Shown piece by piece: positions 11,812-22,964 of a stretch of 64,000 bases of DNA (positions are counted from its first letter, which is position 1; the number at the start of each line of letters is the position of its first letter). Location: NCBI GenBank assembly GCA_905182995.1, contig CAJJDP010000097.1, positions 251,897 to 315,896 of the forward strand. Direction: 5' to 3'. The notes under the pieces are model-generated. The model saw only the letters and a list, made by a program, of their open reading frames with translations, was not told where the DNA came from and ran no database searches. The DNA comes from Paramecium octaurelia (taxonomy: Eukaryota; Ciliophora; Oligohymenophorea; Peniculida; Parameciidae). The translations under genes were made by a program, and so were the position numbers.

Positions 11812-12655
11812 ATGCTCAATCGAACTGATAAGAGCTCTTAATTTAGAAGAACTAATTAAAGTATAGAAGGTGCATCCAGAAAGGACATTATTTCAGATTA
11901 AAAGTCTAGAAAGGAATTGGGCGTTCCTTAAGAAGAGGAGAGGAAAATGTTAGGATCGAAAGACAGCGAAAAGCGATCTCAAATTAAGATAGGCAGTCAT
12001 TAATAATCAAGGAAGACTCTTAGAGGGTAGGATGATGAAGAAAAGGGAACCAAGGTCATTGGCGAAGGGAGATTAGATGAATATGGGGAGGAGGAAGAAG
12101 ACATTGTTTGCTTAAGGTTCCCGCATCTTACGTTTTGTCCGTACAACTACCAATCGCAATTAAAGGAGACATTGTTCATTGAAATTTAGCCTGGAATTTA
12201 TCTTTGTGGATTTGCAATGGGGTTATGGACTAAACACTTGTTATAGAAGGCAGTTACAAATGTTTTGAATTTGACTTCCATGGAATATACAAAGAGAACT
12301 AAGTATTTTAAATATCTGAACATTGATGTTCACAATACTTCTGATGAGGATATTAAAAAACACTTTAGGATTAGCAATAGATTCATAAGAGAAGTAGATT
12401 ATTTGAATAATTATAATGTAGACATTACTATAAAAGGGCAAAGTGCTTATTCATTGCAGAGATGGACTAAATATTGGACCATGCTTTATCTTGGCTTACT
12501 TGATAAATGAGATAAAAATGCCCTTGAAATTAGGTATTGAGTTGTTGCAGAACCTTATTCCACAATTAGACATTGCTGTTCATTTCTATAAACAATTAGA
12601 ACAATATGATTTGGAGAAGTTGGCTCTATTATAAATAAAAACTAAGGATTCATGA
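11812..12655 (+). CDS. dual-specificity phosphatase-like protein, catalytic Arg absent
   Basis: About 271 aa with one 28-nt intron (GTAGAT...ATGTAG). The N-terminal 110 residues are charged and low complexity. The C-terminal domain follows the DSP fold order: PGIYLCGFAMGLW, VTNVLNLTS, YFKYLNIDVHNTSDEDI, then KGKVLIHCRDGLNIGPCF and the helix ILAYLI. The signature loop of active enzymes is HCxxGxxR. Here the His, Cys and Gly are present but the Arg position is Ile, so it is probably a phosphopeptide-binding pseudophosphatase. The intron lies just before the signature, so it was checked that splicing keeps the frame. Confidence 0.75.
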
Positions 12656-12667
12656 TTTTGAATTGAT

Positions 12668-12943
12668 TCACAAACATAGGATATTATTTTATTATATTTC
12701 ATACACTATTAATTTGCATTTTTCAGTCAACAACACCAAATGATACTAATACTACTGATATTGCTATTTAACCTATTGAATTATTAATAAATGGTCCTTC
12801 TTTTGAATAGAATCAATAATCCATAATCTTTTGATTTTTGTATCCACAATAAGGAATTTATGCATGAATTTGTGGATTTCACATTGTGAGACATCTTCAT
12901 TGTTATTTTTAAGGAAGTTAATAACAAAATAAACTTCGTTCAT
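12668..12943 (-). CDS. small uncharacterised protein
   Basis: A 91-codon frame from an ATG at 12943 to a TGA at 12668, downstream of and on the same strand as the NEK-IFT57 gene, with 20 bp between stop and start. The sequence is not low complexity (NFLKNNNEDVSQCEIHKFMHKF...RLWIIDS) and could form a small helical domain. No family is recognised. It might also be an untranslated 3' region of the gene above it. It ends 12 bp from the convergent phosphatase-like gene. Confidence 0.4.
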
Positions 12944-12963
12944 AATAAATAATATAATTGATT

Positions 12964-15125
12964 TCAAAAGTCTTCCTCATCTGATAGTTATCCATTGCTG
13001 TAGGAATATGATTTAGTCAATTGGGTCTATAAAATACCAATTTTAACATTCATATCTTTGATATCGTTCTATCATAATGAAATTGAATTAATACTTTTAA
13101 CTAATTGATAATCAACCTTTATCTAGGTCTATTATCACTAAGGGTAGGGATTTTAGATTGGATACCAACTATATTTTAATGTAATTGTTAATCAAGTTCT
13201 AATTTTGAAGAATTTGATTTGCTTAGAGTATTAATTTAGATTTCAAATTATGATATAGATTGTCTATTGTTTTATAAAATCTCTTTAAGTTCAGGTTAGA
13301 TTTAATTGGTTAGTTGAGTCTCCAATTTAGGTATTATTTCGAGATAATTAATCCATTATTATTGGATATCTTAAACTTCATTTGATTTGAAGTACTACGA
13401 TACGATAGTTAATTGCTATTGCTATTCGTAAACAATTTACCTTTGAGCATTTCTTCACAAGGTTCATAGATCTTTGATAATCCTTTAGATATGACTTATT
13501 TTCTTTGAGATTGATTTCAAAAATGTTGAGTTCTTTTTCGACTCTATTATATTCATTAGTCCATTCATTTTGTGCAATTTTAGTTTAGATAATTTATCTA
13601 TCTTGGGGAACCTAATTGAAGTCTGGTTATTCCGTTTTGAATTTCTTTTGATAAAATAGTATACTCTGTGTGAGTTCATCATTTTCCACTTCATCCTGAT
13701 CCTCTTCCATTAGTTCTTCAGGGAAATCTTATTCATCATATTAGATATGGTGACTTAAGACCTGTGAATTACTTAAATCACCACCAAATTATGGTTATTC
13801 AAATTTAAAATTGACTCGTATCAATTCCCTATTGAGTAGATCATTGAGGATAAAACAAACCATGTCTCCAAAGCCAGAGGAAATATGAGGAGATCCAAGT
13901 TATTCAGGTAGTTTGATACCCCATGCTTTGATGTCTTGTAATAGTTTTCTAGCAGTATCTTCTATATTATTGCCATATTTAATAGGTTGTGCCAATTTAT
14001 TCTTCTTCTACTTTGGTAAATTCATTAACCAATAACATAAATCAACAAAATAGTAGAATCTATATGAGGAGTTCACACTTTCATCTAAAGAGAAGAAATA
14101 TTTGGAAATTGGTTTCTTTTTCAAAGGAACACAGAAATTTTAATGATATTACACCAAAGATAATTTTTCATAAATGTCCTTTATTTTAATAACAATATTT
14201 ACCTCCATAACTAACACATTAATAATTTGAGGAGTTCTCTTAGTATCAGAATGGGATGAGAACATCTCTTTAGCTTTTTGCAATATGGTGTTTGCGTCTA
14301 ATCTTTTTGAAGGATCAACCACAATCATGCCTTCAATAACAGTTCGCAACTAATGACTATAGCGATTAGACACAGGTTTGAACTCACCTTTAGTAATATT
14401 ATTGAATAAATCTACTAATGACATTTTCTCACTCTGTTTAAAGGGACTCTTGAATTCAGCCATCTCATATGCAATACATCCTAATGACCAGATGTCTGAT
14501 TTCATATCATACCCTTCTCCATGGAGGAGCTCTTCTTTTTAATTGAACATTTACCTCTGGTGACATGTATAAGGGTGTCCCAACTTTAGAATATGCTTCT
14601 ATGGTTTCTGATGAAAAGATTCTGCCTAATCCCAGATCTCCTACTTTCAAGGTGCCATCTCCCCCAATGAAAATATTAGCAGGTTTTAAATCTCTATGCA
14701 TAATTCTTTTTTCATGCATGTGTGACAGAGCACTTGCTATTTGTAATATGTAATTCCACAATTAAACCTCTTCAAATGGAGTGTCATCTGCTTAAGCGCT
14801 TTTGATTAGCTTTTTTAAATCTCCCCTTTCTGCCCATTCAGTGGCAATTATCAATTCATTATTATACAAGAACGAATCCAGATATTTAATAATGTTCTCA
14901 TGATCCAAAGGCTACATCAGCTTCACTTCCTTCAAACATTTCTCTCTATGCTTAGGATCCATCATATCAAATATCTTATTTGCAAACATTTCTTACTTTA
15001 ATCTTCTTTAGAGCAATCACATTGCCTTCCTAATTCATTGCCTTGTAGACTGTTGAGAACTTGCCCTCGCCTATTGCTTTTTACACTCTATAACCATTTA
15101 TTTCTTAATCTATGAATTATGACAT
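12964..15125 (-). CDS. NEK6/7-like kinase fused in frame to IFT57
   Basis: Predicted 679-aa protein with five introns (22, 25, 24, 25 and 26 nt). Residues 1-290 are a complete NEK kinase: GEGKFSTVY loop, ALKKIK, FDMMD after it as in NEK6/7, [35 protein letters not shown] and DPSKRLD. From about residue 305 the same frame continues into IFT57, a peripheral IFT-B subunit of cilia: [35 protein letters not shown], a long coiled coil and the C-terminal block [13 protein letters not shown]. No in-frame TGA separates the parts. The 24-nt intron at 14179-14202 is a multiple of three, so spliced or not the frame holds. An internal ATG at 14206-14208 could give IFT57 alone. Confidence 0.8.
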
Positions 15126-15181
15126 TATCTACTAATATAATTAGCCTAATATTATATTATTATTTATAAATATTTAGCAAA
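15126..15181. promoter_or_regulatory. 56-bp divergent promoter region
   Basis: This short A/T-rich interval lies between the start codons of the NEK-IFT57 gene (minus) and the VP39-like gene (plus). Both promoters and both 5' leaders must fit in it or overlap the coding starts. No specific motif is assigned. Confidence 0.5.
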
Positions 15182-16510
15182 ATGTCTATGCGAATTGTCC
15201 AATCTACAAAGAAAATACTAGACATGTCACATCCCAGTTAGACTATGCTAAATGGCCAAAGACCTAGTATGTCTCTGATGCCAAAAGCAAAAGTTGTGAT
15301 AGGATTGAATTCCAAACAAGATAAGAAAACAAATAAAATTGTTATCAAATTGGAAGATCACATCAACAAATCGATTGTTGAATAGAACAATCCTGTATAA
15401 TGTCCACAAGTCTAAAATACTAAAGAAGAACAATTAGAAAATAAAGAAACCAAAATTTCGATGGAAATCACTCATACTCATTTCGAACTTAAAGTACCCA
15501 AGATTATTGTACCAAAATCGCTTGAGATTCCAAAAATCCTTTTACCTTCGTAAATAAAAATTGAATAAGAAGATAAATTAATGACTTATAATTAAACAAA
15601 TTTGCTGAAGTAATAATTGATTTAAATTAAAAAATGCAATGAACCTATTCAATTACTCTTGCAAGAGAATGATAAACGGAAAAAGTATTACTCGAGAGCA
15701 TAAAGAGAGAAGGAGGATGTGGTTCATTGGGGTTAAAGGAAATTACTTATTAGTGAGATTTGGTTTTTGACAAAGTATGGTTGTTTATCTAGGAATATTA
15801 TCTATGCAGGAGCAGCTCCAGGACTTCACATATAATTCTTATCAGATTTATTTTAAAATCACAAATTTTATTTATTTGATCCAAACGACTTTTAGGTTAA
15901 ATAGGGACCAAAGATTTCTATATACTAACGTTGCTTCACTAACGAAGAAGCCTAAAAATTTAAGGAATTATTTTAGGTATGAATTAATTAACAAGAATGA
16001 TTATCTATTCATTTCAGACATTCGAACTGCCAATTTTAAATGCATGACCCCTATGGAAAATGAGTAAGCAGTACTAAGAGACAATCAATTACAAATGGAA
16101 TGGGTTAAAGTCCTCAAACCTTAAAAAGTATCTCAATCCAATCTATATCAATCAAGGCCATGTTGAAATTTCGATGTGCTTACCCCACTGAAATCAATGA
16201 GCCAACTGAATTCTTTTAAGGCGAAATCTACATCCAAGCATGGGCGCCAGCATCATCCACAGAAACCAGATTGGTACCTTAAGACTATGTCAATACCAAA
16301 CTCTACGACAATGTGAAATATGAGGAGCAAATGTTCTATCATAATGACGTTGTCAGAAAGAAGTAGAAGGGTGCATTAAGTTGGGATGACAGAGCAGAAA
16401 CAGAAGTGTTAATTGAGTACTTACGTAATTCAGGTATTGATGAAAACCAAATAATTAAATAAGTAAACTTAATCAAGGATTAAATTACAAAAAAATTGAA
16501 TTATTAATGA
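15182..16510 (+). CDS. VP39-type cap 2'-O-methyltransferase-like protein
   Basis: About 426 aa. The N-terminal 170 residues are Lys/Gln rich and unlike known domains. The C-terminal 250 residues match the poxvirus-VP39-like mRNA cap nucleoside 2'-O-methyltransferase fold, a class also found in cellular genomes. Seen in order: HWGQRKLL, NIIYAGAAPGLHIQFL (SAM-binding loop), FYLFDP, FISDIRT, MLKFRCAYP and APASSTETRLV. Candidate catalytic Lys-Asp-Lys-Glu residues are the K of QRK, D of SDIR, K of LKF and E of STET. Two introns (19 nt ending AAG, and 29 nt) are needed. The likely role is methylating the first transcribed nucleotide of capped RNA. This is a host gene with host codon use and introns, not a viral remnant. 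Confidence 0.75.
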
Positions 16511-17119
16511 ATGATTCATATATATATATATAAAATATGTTATTCAGATTAATCAAATTATTTTAAAATATCTAATAATAACTATTCCTAATGTTTTAGA
16601 TGAAAAATCTTATAAACTAATAAAATTTAACTAATCATTTTATCACACTTCTTTTTAAGAGATTCAAAAAATATGAATAAAACAGGATGATATTCTTCAT
16701 ATATTTCTGTATCTAATTTAACTTTCATTTAAATACTAGTATTCATCTTTAGGCTATATTTAGATGACTATTAACATGACTCAGCTCTATAAACCAAAAC
16801 TACATATTTGTATTAGATATAGATTTAAAAATACTAAAATAAATCAATAAGGAGTGCTTTAAATTGAAGATTAGAGTGAAGATCCGATAGTCTCAATTAA
16901 ACTTAATATATCTCACCTTCTTAACTATAGCAATTGAAGATATATTTGATAATTATAACTTCTAATCTCTTCATCAATTATATAAAGAGATTTTGAATTA
17001 ATGAAATATTATATTTTACAAGACTTGGATACAGAAATTCAATTAATATTGTATTCTAATAAATAATTAGGGGTATTATTTTCTTAAATGAATGATTATA
17101 AATTGCAATAATTTATATA
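16511..17119. other. intergenic region with possible small frames
   Basis: About 610 bp with AT-dinucleotide runs at its left end. Apart from the weak frame listed at 16764-16937 and a 40-codon frame from 17001, nothing is recognised. Confidence 0.4.
16764..16937 (+). CDS. possible small protein or exon
   Basis: A 57-codon frame starting MTINMTQLYKPKLHICIRY and ending in TGA. Its composition is less repetitive than typical non-coding sequence here, and adjacent frames to 17123 are also open, so it may be one exon of a small spliced gene. No family is recognised and no intron could be fixed with confidence. Confidence 0.3.
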
Positions 17120-18130
17120 ATGAAAAACTTTGCAACTAACCCCAAAAATATTGGTGGAATGAAGATGCTTAATGACAATATGTTTTTACATCATAAAGCA
17201 CTGATAGATGCTAAGCCAGCTATCAAAATTAAACCACCCAGACCTGTAAATTATTACTTAAAATATAGCATGTAAACAACATTAAAAAAGTGGATCCCTA
17301 AAAACCTAAAGAAATTGATCTTCCAATGTATAAGAATAAACAAGAATTTGATCAAGTTATGAAAACATTTCAAACTGTAATTGGCATGAAAAAGGGTAAG
17401 TCATCCTAATCAATTTAGGGAGAATTAATTCAGATGCTCCAATTACAATGGAATTTCGAAGGAACATCTCTGGAAATGCGACAAAAAAAGAAAAATTTGA
17501 AAGAGATCAACACATTTTAAATTTGCAATCCCAATATAGAAGAATTGCAAGTGCTGGAAGCATGTAAGAAAGAAAGAAAAATTCTAATGATCCAATAGCC
17601 CATCCTCCTAGGTTCTTTAGAAGAGAAGGGGAAACTATGGCAAATATTAAAATCGATAAATTGTTACACCATTTCGTATATAATAATCTTATGCCTTAAT
17701 AGACAAAAGAATAACGAATGCTTGAAGAAACTCCTAATAGCGAACTCTCTTAAAAGATCGAAGAATTGAACAAAAAGAAGGTTCAACTGTCAAAACCAAA
17801 ATAACCGAGAGCACAATCAGCTAAACTTCCTACCTAAAAATCTGAATCTTCAAGTAGAATTAAAACTAGGAATGCTGATGACATTACAACTGAAGTGAAA
17901 GATATTCCTAAGGTATCCACTAGTTCAGAAGAGGATCTAGAAAAATTAAGGTAGATGCTCATAAGTAAAAACTATTTCTATTTTAAGGGATAATTTTCCA
18001 TCATAAAATTTTCAAGACATAAGACTTAGAAACCTTATTCGCTCGAGTATTAAATTAAAATCCTTAAATTGATTTGATCAGAGCAGAAATACTCTTTGAA
18101 ATGATTAGAGAACAACTAAAATCTTAATGA
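17120..18130 (+). CDS. uncharacterised basic protein
   Basis: About 313 aa with three 23-nt introns; their removal gives a continuous frame to TGA 18128. The N-terminus carries NDNMFLHHKALIDAKPAI followed by a Pro/Lys stretch, then a charged helical region (KKEKFERDQHILNLQSQY). A disordered Lys/Ser/Thr part and a helical C-terminus (DLETLFARVLNQNP) follow. The N-terminal Asn-...-His-Lys-...-Lys-Pro pattern loosely recalls CFAP97/hemingway-type axonemal proteins, but this is too weak to name it. No membrane segment or enzyme motif is seen. Confidence 0.65.
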
Positions 18131-18159
18131 AGATTATATATATATTTAAAAATATAAAT

Positions 18160-19419
18160 TCACAACCTAGAATTAAAATATTGAACTCGTTTAGGCTATT
18201 AACCAAAATTACTGTAGTTGGATTATTCTTCAATTTTTATGAGTTAATTGTTTTAAACATAACTAGAGACATTTCCTTGGCTCACAGTTAACTGTGAATA
18301 ATTTTGGGGCATTTCATATTCCTGTAATAAATCATCCTTCACACGAAATTAATTGGCGTATTCATAAGGACTTTAATATTTTTTAGATTTGACTTAAGCC
18401 TTTTGTTGAATCTGCTTACTTTTCTCGTTGCTAAAATATCGATTCGATGATAACTTAGGTAATTCTTAAGGTTATTAGATCTAAATCTTATTATCTATGA
18501 TTTCCAATTCTTTCCTAAAGGTTTAAGTTTACATTTTATGATCTTCAGGTTTAAATAGAAAATCATCCTTATCAGCAATTTTATCAATACCAATCAATTG
18601 ATCTAATTGTTGATTTTGATTGAGTACATAATCATCAAATCCATCCTTCTACTATTAGAACTCCAACATCAATTCTCTGCTTGGAAACATTGCATCACTA
18701 AAATCATCCCTTTAAATTATTTAATTATCATTTCTAATAAACCTATTTAAAAACAATGAGTAATCCAACGGACTTAATGATGATATTTCAAATTTATTAA
18801 GTAATTAATCCAAGGATCTTTTATCAATATATGATTGATTTCCAGCAATAATTTTAAAAATAGTGTTAAACTTCCATTTAACTGATTAAGCCATACCCAT
18901 TTTCTCGATTTCTATAACTTTCAAGTAGTCAATTTCTAAATAAATCAATTTGGCCACGAAATCCTCTAAATAGAATGATAGTTTGTCTAAAAATAAATTG
19001 AAAAATCTAACATTCTGTTATTTAGAGTTTCCTCATAATGAGTTTCATGGCATGACTTTTGTTATATCTTGGAACAAGAAATTCAAGAAACTTCTGATGA
19101 CTTAGTTTGTCATTTCCTGAACTGTATATGGAGATCCATAAATCACAAAATTTTATTGATAAGCTATATCCATTTTTGCACATAAATCTAAAGATATCAG
19201 AGGCTGTCAAGTATCCTTTTGAATTGGCATCAATAGTTCGAAAAGCTTCACTTACATCAAATCGAGTATTTTCTGCTAATGTTACTTTAATGTCTTCAGC
19301 CTACATTAGACAAATTGTAAAACATCTTTTTCAGTGTTCAATATAATTCTTAAGAAGATAATGAGTTTCTGTTCAAGCACTTAATTTTAATCATCTTCTG
19401 TGACTGTTGGGTTTAACAT
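18160..19419 (-). CDS. EF-hand calcium-binding protein
   Basis: About 403 aa with two introns (23 and 25 nt). After a short helical N-terminus comes an EF-hand unit: the AEDIKVTLAEN helix, loop DANSKGYLTASD and helix IFRFMCKNGY. A second, degenerate unit follows (YSSGNDKLSHQKFLEFL). Residue 12 of the first loop is Asp rather than the usual Glu. The C-terminal 200 residues are Gln/Asn/Ser rich and probably disordered. The likely role is calcium-dependent regulation, perhaps of cilia or trichocysts, which is inference only. It is convergent with the gene on its left, 29 bp away. Confidence 0.75.
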
Positions 19420-19483
19420 TAAATTTAAATTACTTTAAATTACTTAATTTATATTTGATTTTGTTTATAAATTTTCAATTAAT

Positions 19484-20797
19484 TCAAAAAATAAAATCAT
19501 CCTCATTAACCTCCTCTTAATAGAAGAGATCGTTTTCAAATGAGTTAATTTAATTCATTTTTGGTTTCTTTTTGGTTTCCAAATTATTTATTTCCTTTTG
19601 TTTGATAACCATTTGATTAGTTTATGCAATGGATTGTTATTCTATTTATTTGATGTTGAATGACGTACTTCTGCTTTGATTAATAGCATCAATATTAAGT
19701 GATAGATTCTATTAATTGTTTCTGGTATTATTGTAATATTATTCATTTAGGGTAGTCTTATTTGAGGTTTAATTTTAATTATAGAAAGATTTAGTGGTTG
19801 AAAGGTTCTTGATAATTTGTCCATGTTTAAGTGACAGATTGGATTTAATCACTTAAGAGGCATATTGATATTAATTAATTTTAGATTACTTCAAATCTTT
19901 TTAAGAAGAAGAGTAGATATTTTACTTTAATGCCATTTTAATTTTGCTATGATGCAAAGTAGGTACAAATTTGGAATATGATTAGGTAAATGTGGATTTG
20001 GAAATTGAGCGATAGACATTCTCATTGAGATTATCTACTTTTTTAATTGATCTTTATTGATTACTATGGAAAGATGTTTGGGATTGCATTTTGTTCACTT
20101 GAGTCTGTTGTAATTAGAATAGGTGTGCAAGTTGATCAAATGCAGGACGCATATCGTAATCTACTTGAAGTAAGATTTCAAGAAAACGAATATTCTCTTC
20201 ACTAAGGTTATTCTGTCTACAATTGTATTCAATGTGATAGTTGATTTGTTATTGATTTAGTTTAATGAGATAACTTGGATCCTAGGTTCCAGTTGCAAGA
20301 CAATAAAGCAAAGAGCCGAACATCCAGGTTTTCATCAATTGGTCTTGTTTATAATTATTTTTGTATCGTTGTTGGTATTTAATTTAGCAGAGAGAATAGC
20401 GTAGGCCAAAATCAATAGCGTAGACAGTCTTTTGATCTATGTAAAGAAAGTCGGGATTGAAGTCATAGATTCCTAATGTATCCAACGAATAGAGAGTATA
20501 TAATTGTTTCAGATACGCATTGAATTGATCGTTTGTAATTTTGGGGGGCATTTTAATCCAGGTGTTGCTGTTCGAATAAGAGATGAGTAGATTGTTTTCA
20601 TCTTCGATAGCATCTTTGATGTAAGGGTACAATTGAATTTTTTTGATTAAGTTTTCATACATATTAGAGTCTAATTCAGATTTAGGGAAGATAGTGATGT
20701 AGTAGGATTACTTGGTTTCATCGAATCCTCGATATAACAATTAGTAAGAGAAGTCTAAAGAAATGGGTAGTTCAATTTAATAATTAGCGATTTGCAT
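19484..20797 (-). CDS. protein kinase-like pseudokinase
   Basis: A 437-aa intronless frame. Residues 45-240 show a kinase C-lobe order. IYDFNPDFLYID stands in the catalytic loop, AIDFG is the DFG position, MKTWMFGSLLYCLATG is helix F and MRPAFDQLAHLF is helix I. The N-lobe is short and no VAIK lysine is seen. In the catalytic loop the Asp is kept but the Lys and Asn of HRDxKxxN are not, so phosphotransfer is unlikely. The C-terminal 200 residues are Gln/Ser/Asn rich. Its first codon is only 12 bp from the divergent carboxypeptidase-like gene. Confidence 0.65.
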
Positions 20798-20809
20798 AAA
20801 TTAATAATT
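20798..20809. promoter_or_regulatory. 12-bp gap between divergent start codons
   Basis: The start of the pseudokinase (minus, 20797) and that of the carboxypeptidase-like gene (plus, 20810) leave 12 bp. Promoters and leaders must therefore overlap coding sequence, unless the pseudokinase really starts at the internal ATG at 20662. Confidence 0.4.
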
Positions 20810-22918
20810 ATGATTTTTATTTTACTTGTACAAATTACTTAGTCTTTGAGCATCTATGAATTTTTGAATCTCACTCCCTTTTAAATTCAAGAATTGAAGT
20901 TAGAGACACTCTAGGAGTACTTTACGTCAGGTTCAATATCAGGATATGTGGGATTGAGTGAATATACTGAGTTGATTGACAAATTGGCTAATTCATTTCC
21001 AAATTAAGTGACATTGCAATCCTTCGGTAACACTTATTAAGGAACCCAAATAAAGACAATCAAAATCTCAGCAACCAAATCTCCCAAGTATCAAATAACA
21101 ATCATTGGCATGTTACGTGGCACTACTGATTTAATCTCAGTAAACTATCTCCTTTATCAATTGTACTATATAACCATCCATTTATCCAATAAAAATCCAT
21201 TTATGATGACCCTACTATCAGACAAGCAATTGTGGATCACTCCATTGATAAATGCAGACGGACTTCAATATATAACAACCTAATTTGTTTAAATCTCCAG
21301 CATACCTCAAATTTTTAAAAATAGAAATCCGTCCAATTCCAACCAATGTTCATAAACAGAATAAGGGGTAGATCTATCAAGGAATTTTCAATACAAATTT
21401 GGAATCAATGAGATTGGGTCATCCTCAAACAGATGCAGTCAAATCTACAGAGGAATAAGTGCCTTTTCTGAAGCTGAGACCTTGACAATTGATAAATTAA
21501 TTCAACAGATAAGACCGAATATCATAATGGTCATGGGAGGTGACTTAGATAAGTTGGTTATTCCAGATTCCAATTCATCAACCTATTACGAATTGCTTTA
21601 CTAACTATCTATTAAATATTAGCTAAACATGGGTGATTACTAAAAGCTCTATTAGGTTGAAATTAATGGGGATTTATGTTAAAATTACATATATCAAATC
21701 AACAAAATATGCTTCACTATTAATATTGGATAATACCTCTTAAATCAGACAATCCTGAACTTCTAGAATCTCTTGTTGGATTTTCTTGCACATTACAGTC
21801 CTTCTCTTCAGTATATATTATTTATATTACATAGAATCCAGTTGGAGAAGGTATTTGATTGTAAACATGGGAAGATGCTATGCAATCAACTTGAGTCCAA
21901 CGAGAAAGGCTGTGTCATAATCATATCCGTTTAAAATGTAGGGTATAATCAATTCAATGACAACATTGTGATGGACATTACGTTAAATTAAGGAGGTGAA
22001 AAACTGTATCAGATTGATTCCTATGCTATTGTCTAGAGCATCAATAATATTAGTGATACAAAGTTGGAGAATGGCATAGGGATTGATGAAATCTCCACTG
22101 ATCGAGTCTACAGATATCAAATAGTTAACAACAAAAAGTTAAGTCAAAACCAAACTGTCTACTTTGTTTTCTTAATCACTCAATACGGATTCTCTTACAA
22201 TTACATTAATACTGTTGAATCCATCAATTTAACATTCACACTCCAAAACACTTTGCTTAATTCCTAGGTGTTTAAGAGTCTCACCCCCTCAGATTTGGTT
22301 GCTAAAAAGTCTAATGAACAACTTCAATAGATATTTCCTAATCGACCTGAATCCTATGTTTTGTTGATATGCTTTGGAGCAATTTCAGTCATCTTCTTTT
22401 TCTCCTGGATTATTAGAAAGATTTATCTCTGGATTTATGATCCTCATCAATTTATCGAAGAAAACAAATCCAAAAGTGGAGGATCATCTGATGAGAAGAA
22501 TCTGGATCAATATCACTCACATAATCTAGTGGAGAGTAGATTAAATACCTAAGTCAAATTCTCTTAAATTGTTCCATTCCAATCCATAAGGTAGAATGAC
22601 TCGCCTCCTTTGAGTAAACCAGCTGCCCAATAGGCTTAACATGACAGTAAAGGAACTAATGGAAGTCAATTGTTGCCTCATCTAAATCCAATTGAAATCG
22701 AAAATAGAGTGCACAAAGCCTTGGAAATAGTGTAATCATAAGAGGATTTGGATAAATAGGAATAAGAATAAGAAGATCAGCAGAATTAGTATAATTACAA
22801 CATTAACTCATAACAATAAGAACATAATTTACATCAAATAGAAGAAGTACTTGTCAATACTCCAAATAATTAACATTGTAATTAAAATGATGATTAATTA
22901 GTTAAATTCGAGGATTGA
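20810..22918 (+). CDS. M14 carboxypeptidase-like membrane protein lacking zinc ligands
   Basis: A 702-aa intronless protein with an N-terminal signal peptide (MIFILLVQITQSLS). A carboxypeptidase-fold ectodomain extends to about residue 350, followed by an Ig-like/linker part. One transmembrane helix (SYVLLICFGAISVIFFFSW, near 22348-22410) precedes a Gln/Ser/Asn-rich cytoplasmic tail. Fold markers of zinc carboxypeptidases are present: WITPLINADGLQY (PxxNPDG), GVDLSRNFQY (GVDLNRN) and YRGISAFSEAET (Y.G...SEPE). The HxxE zinc motif is replaced (GMLRGTTD), the third His position reads VMGGDLD and the catalytic Glu region reads FTINIG. It is probably a binding or adhesion protein and not a peptidase. 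Confidence 0.75.
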
Positions 22919-22964
22919 CATCATATATATATATATTATTAATTAAATTTAATCATTCTTCTGA

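Noticed and set aside
16500-16560. AT-dinucleotide runs as telomere or centromere-like repeat
   Set aside because: They are short; no C4A2/C3A3-type telomere repeat occurs anywhere in the window.
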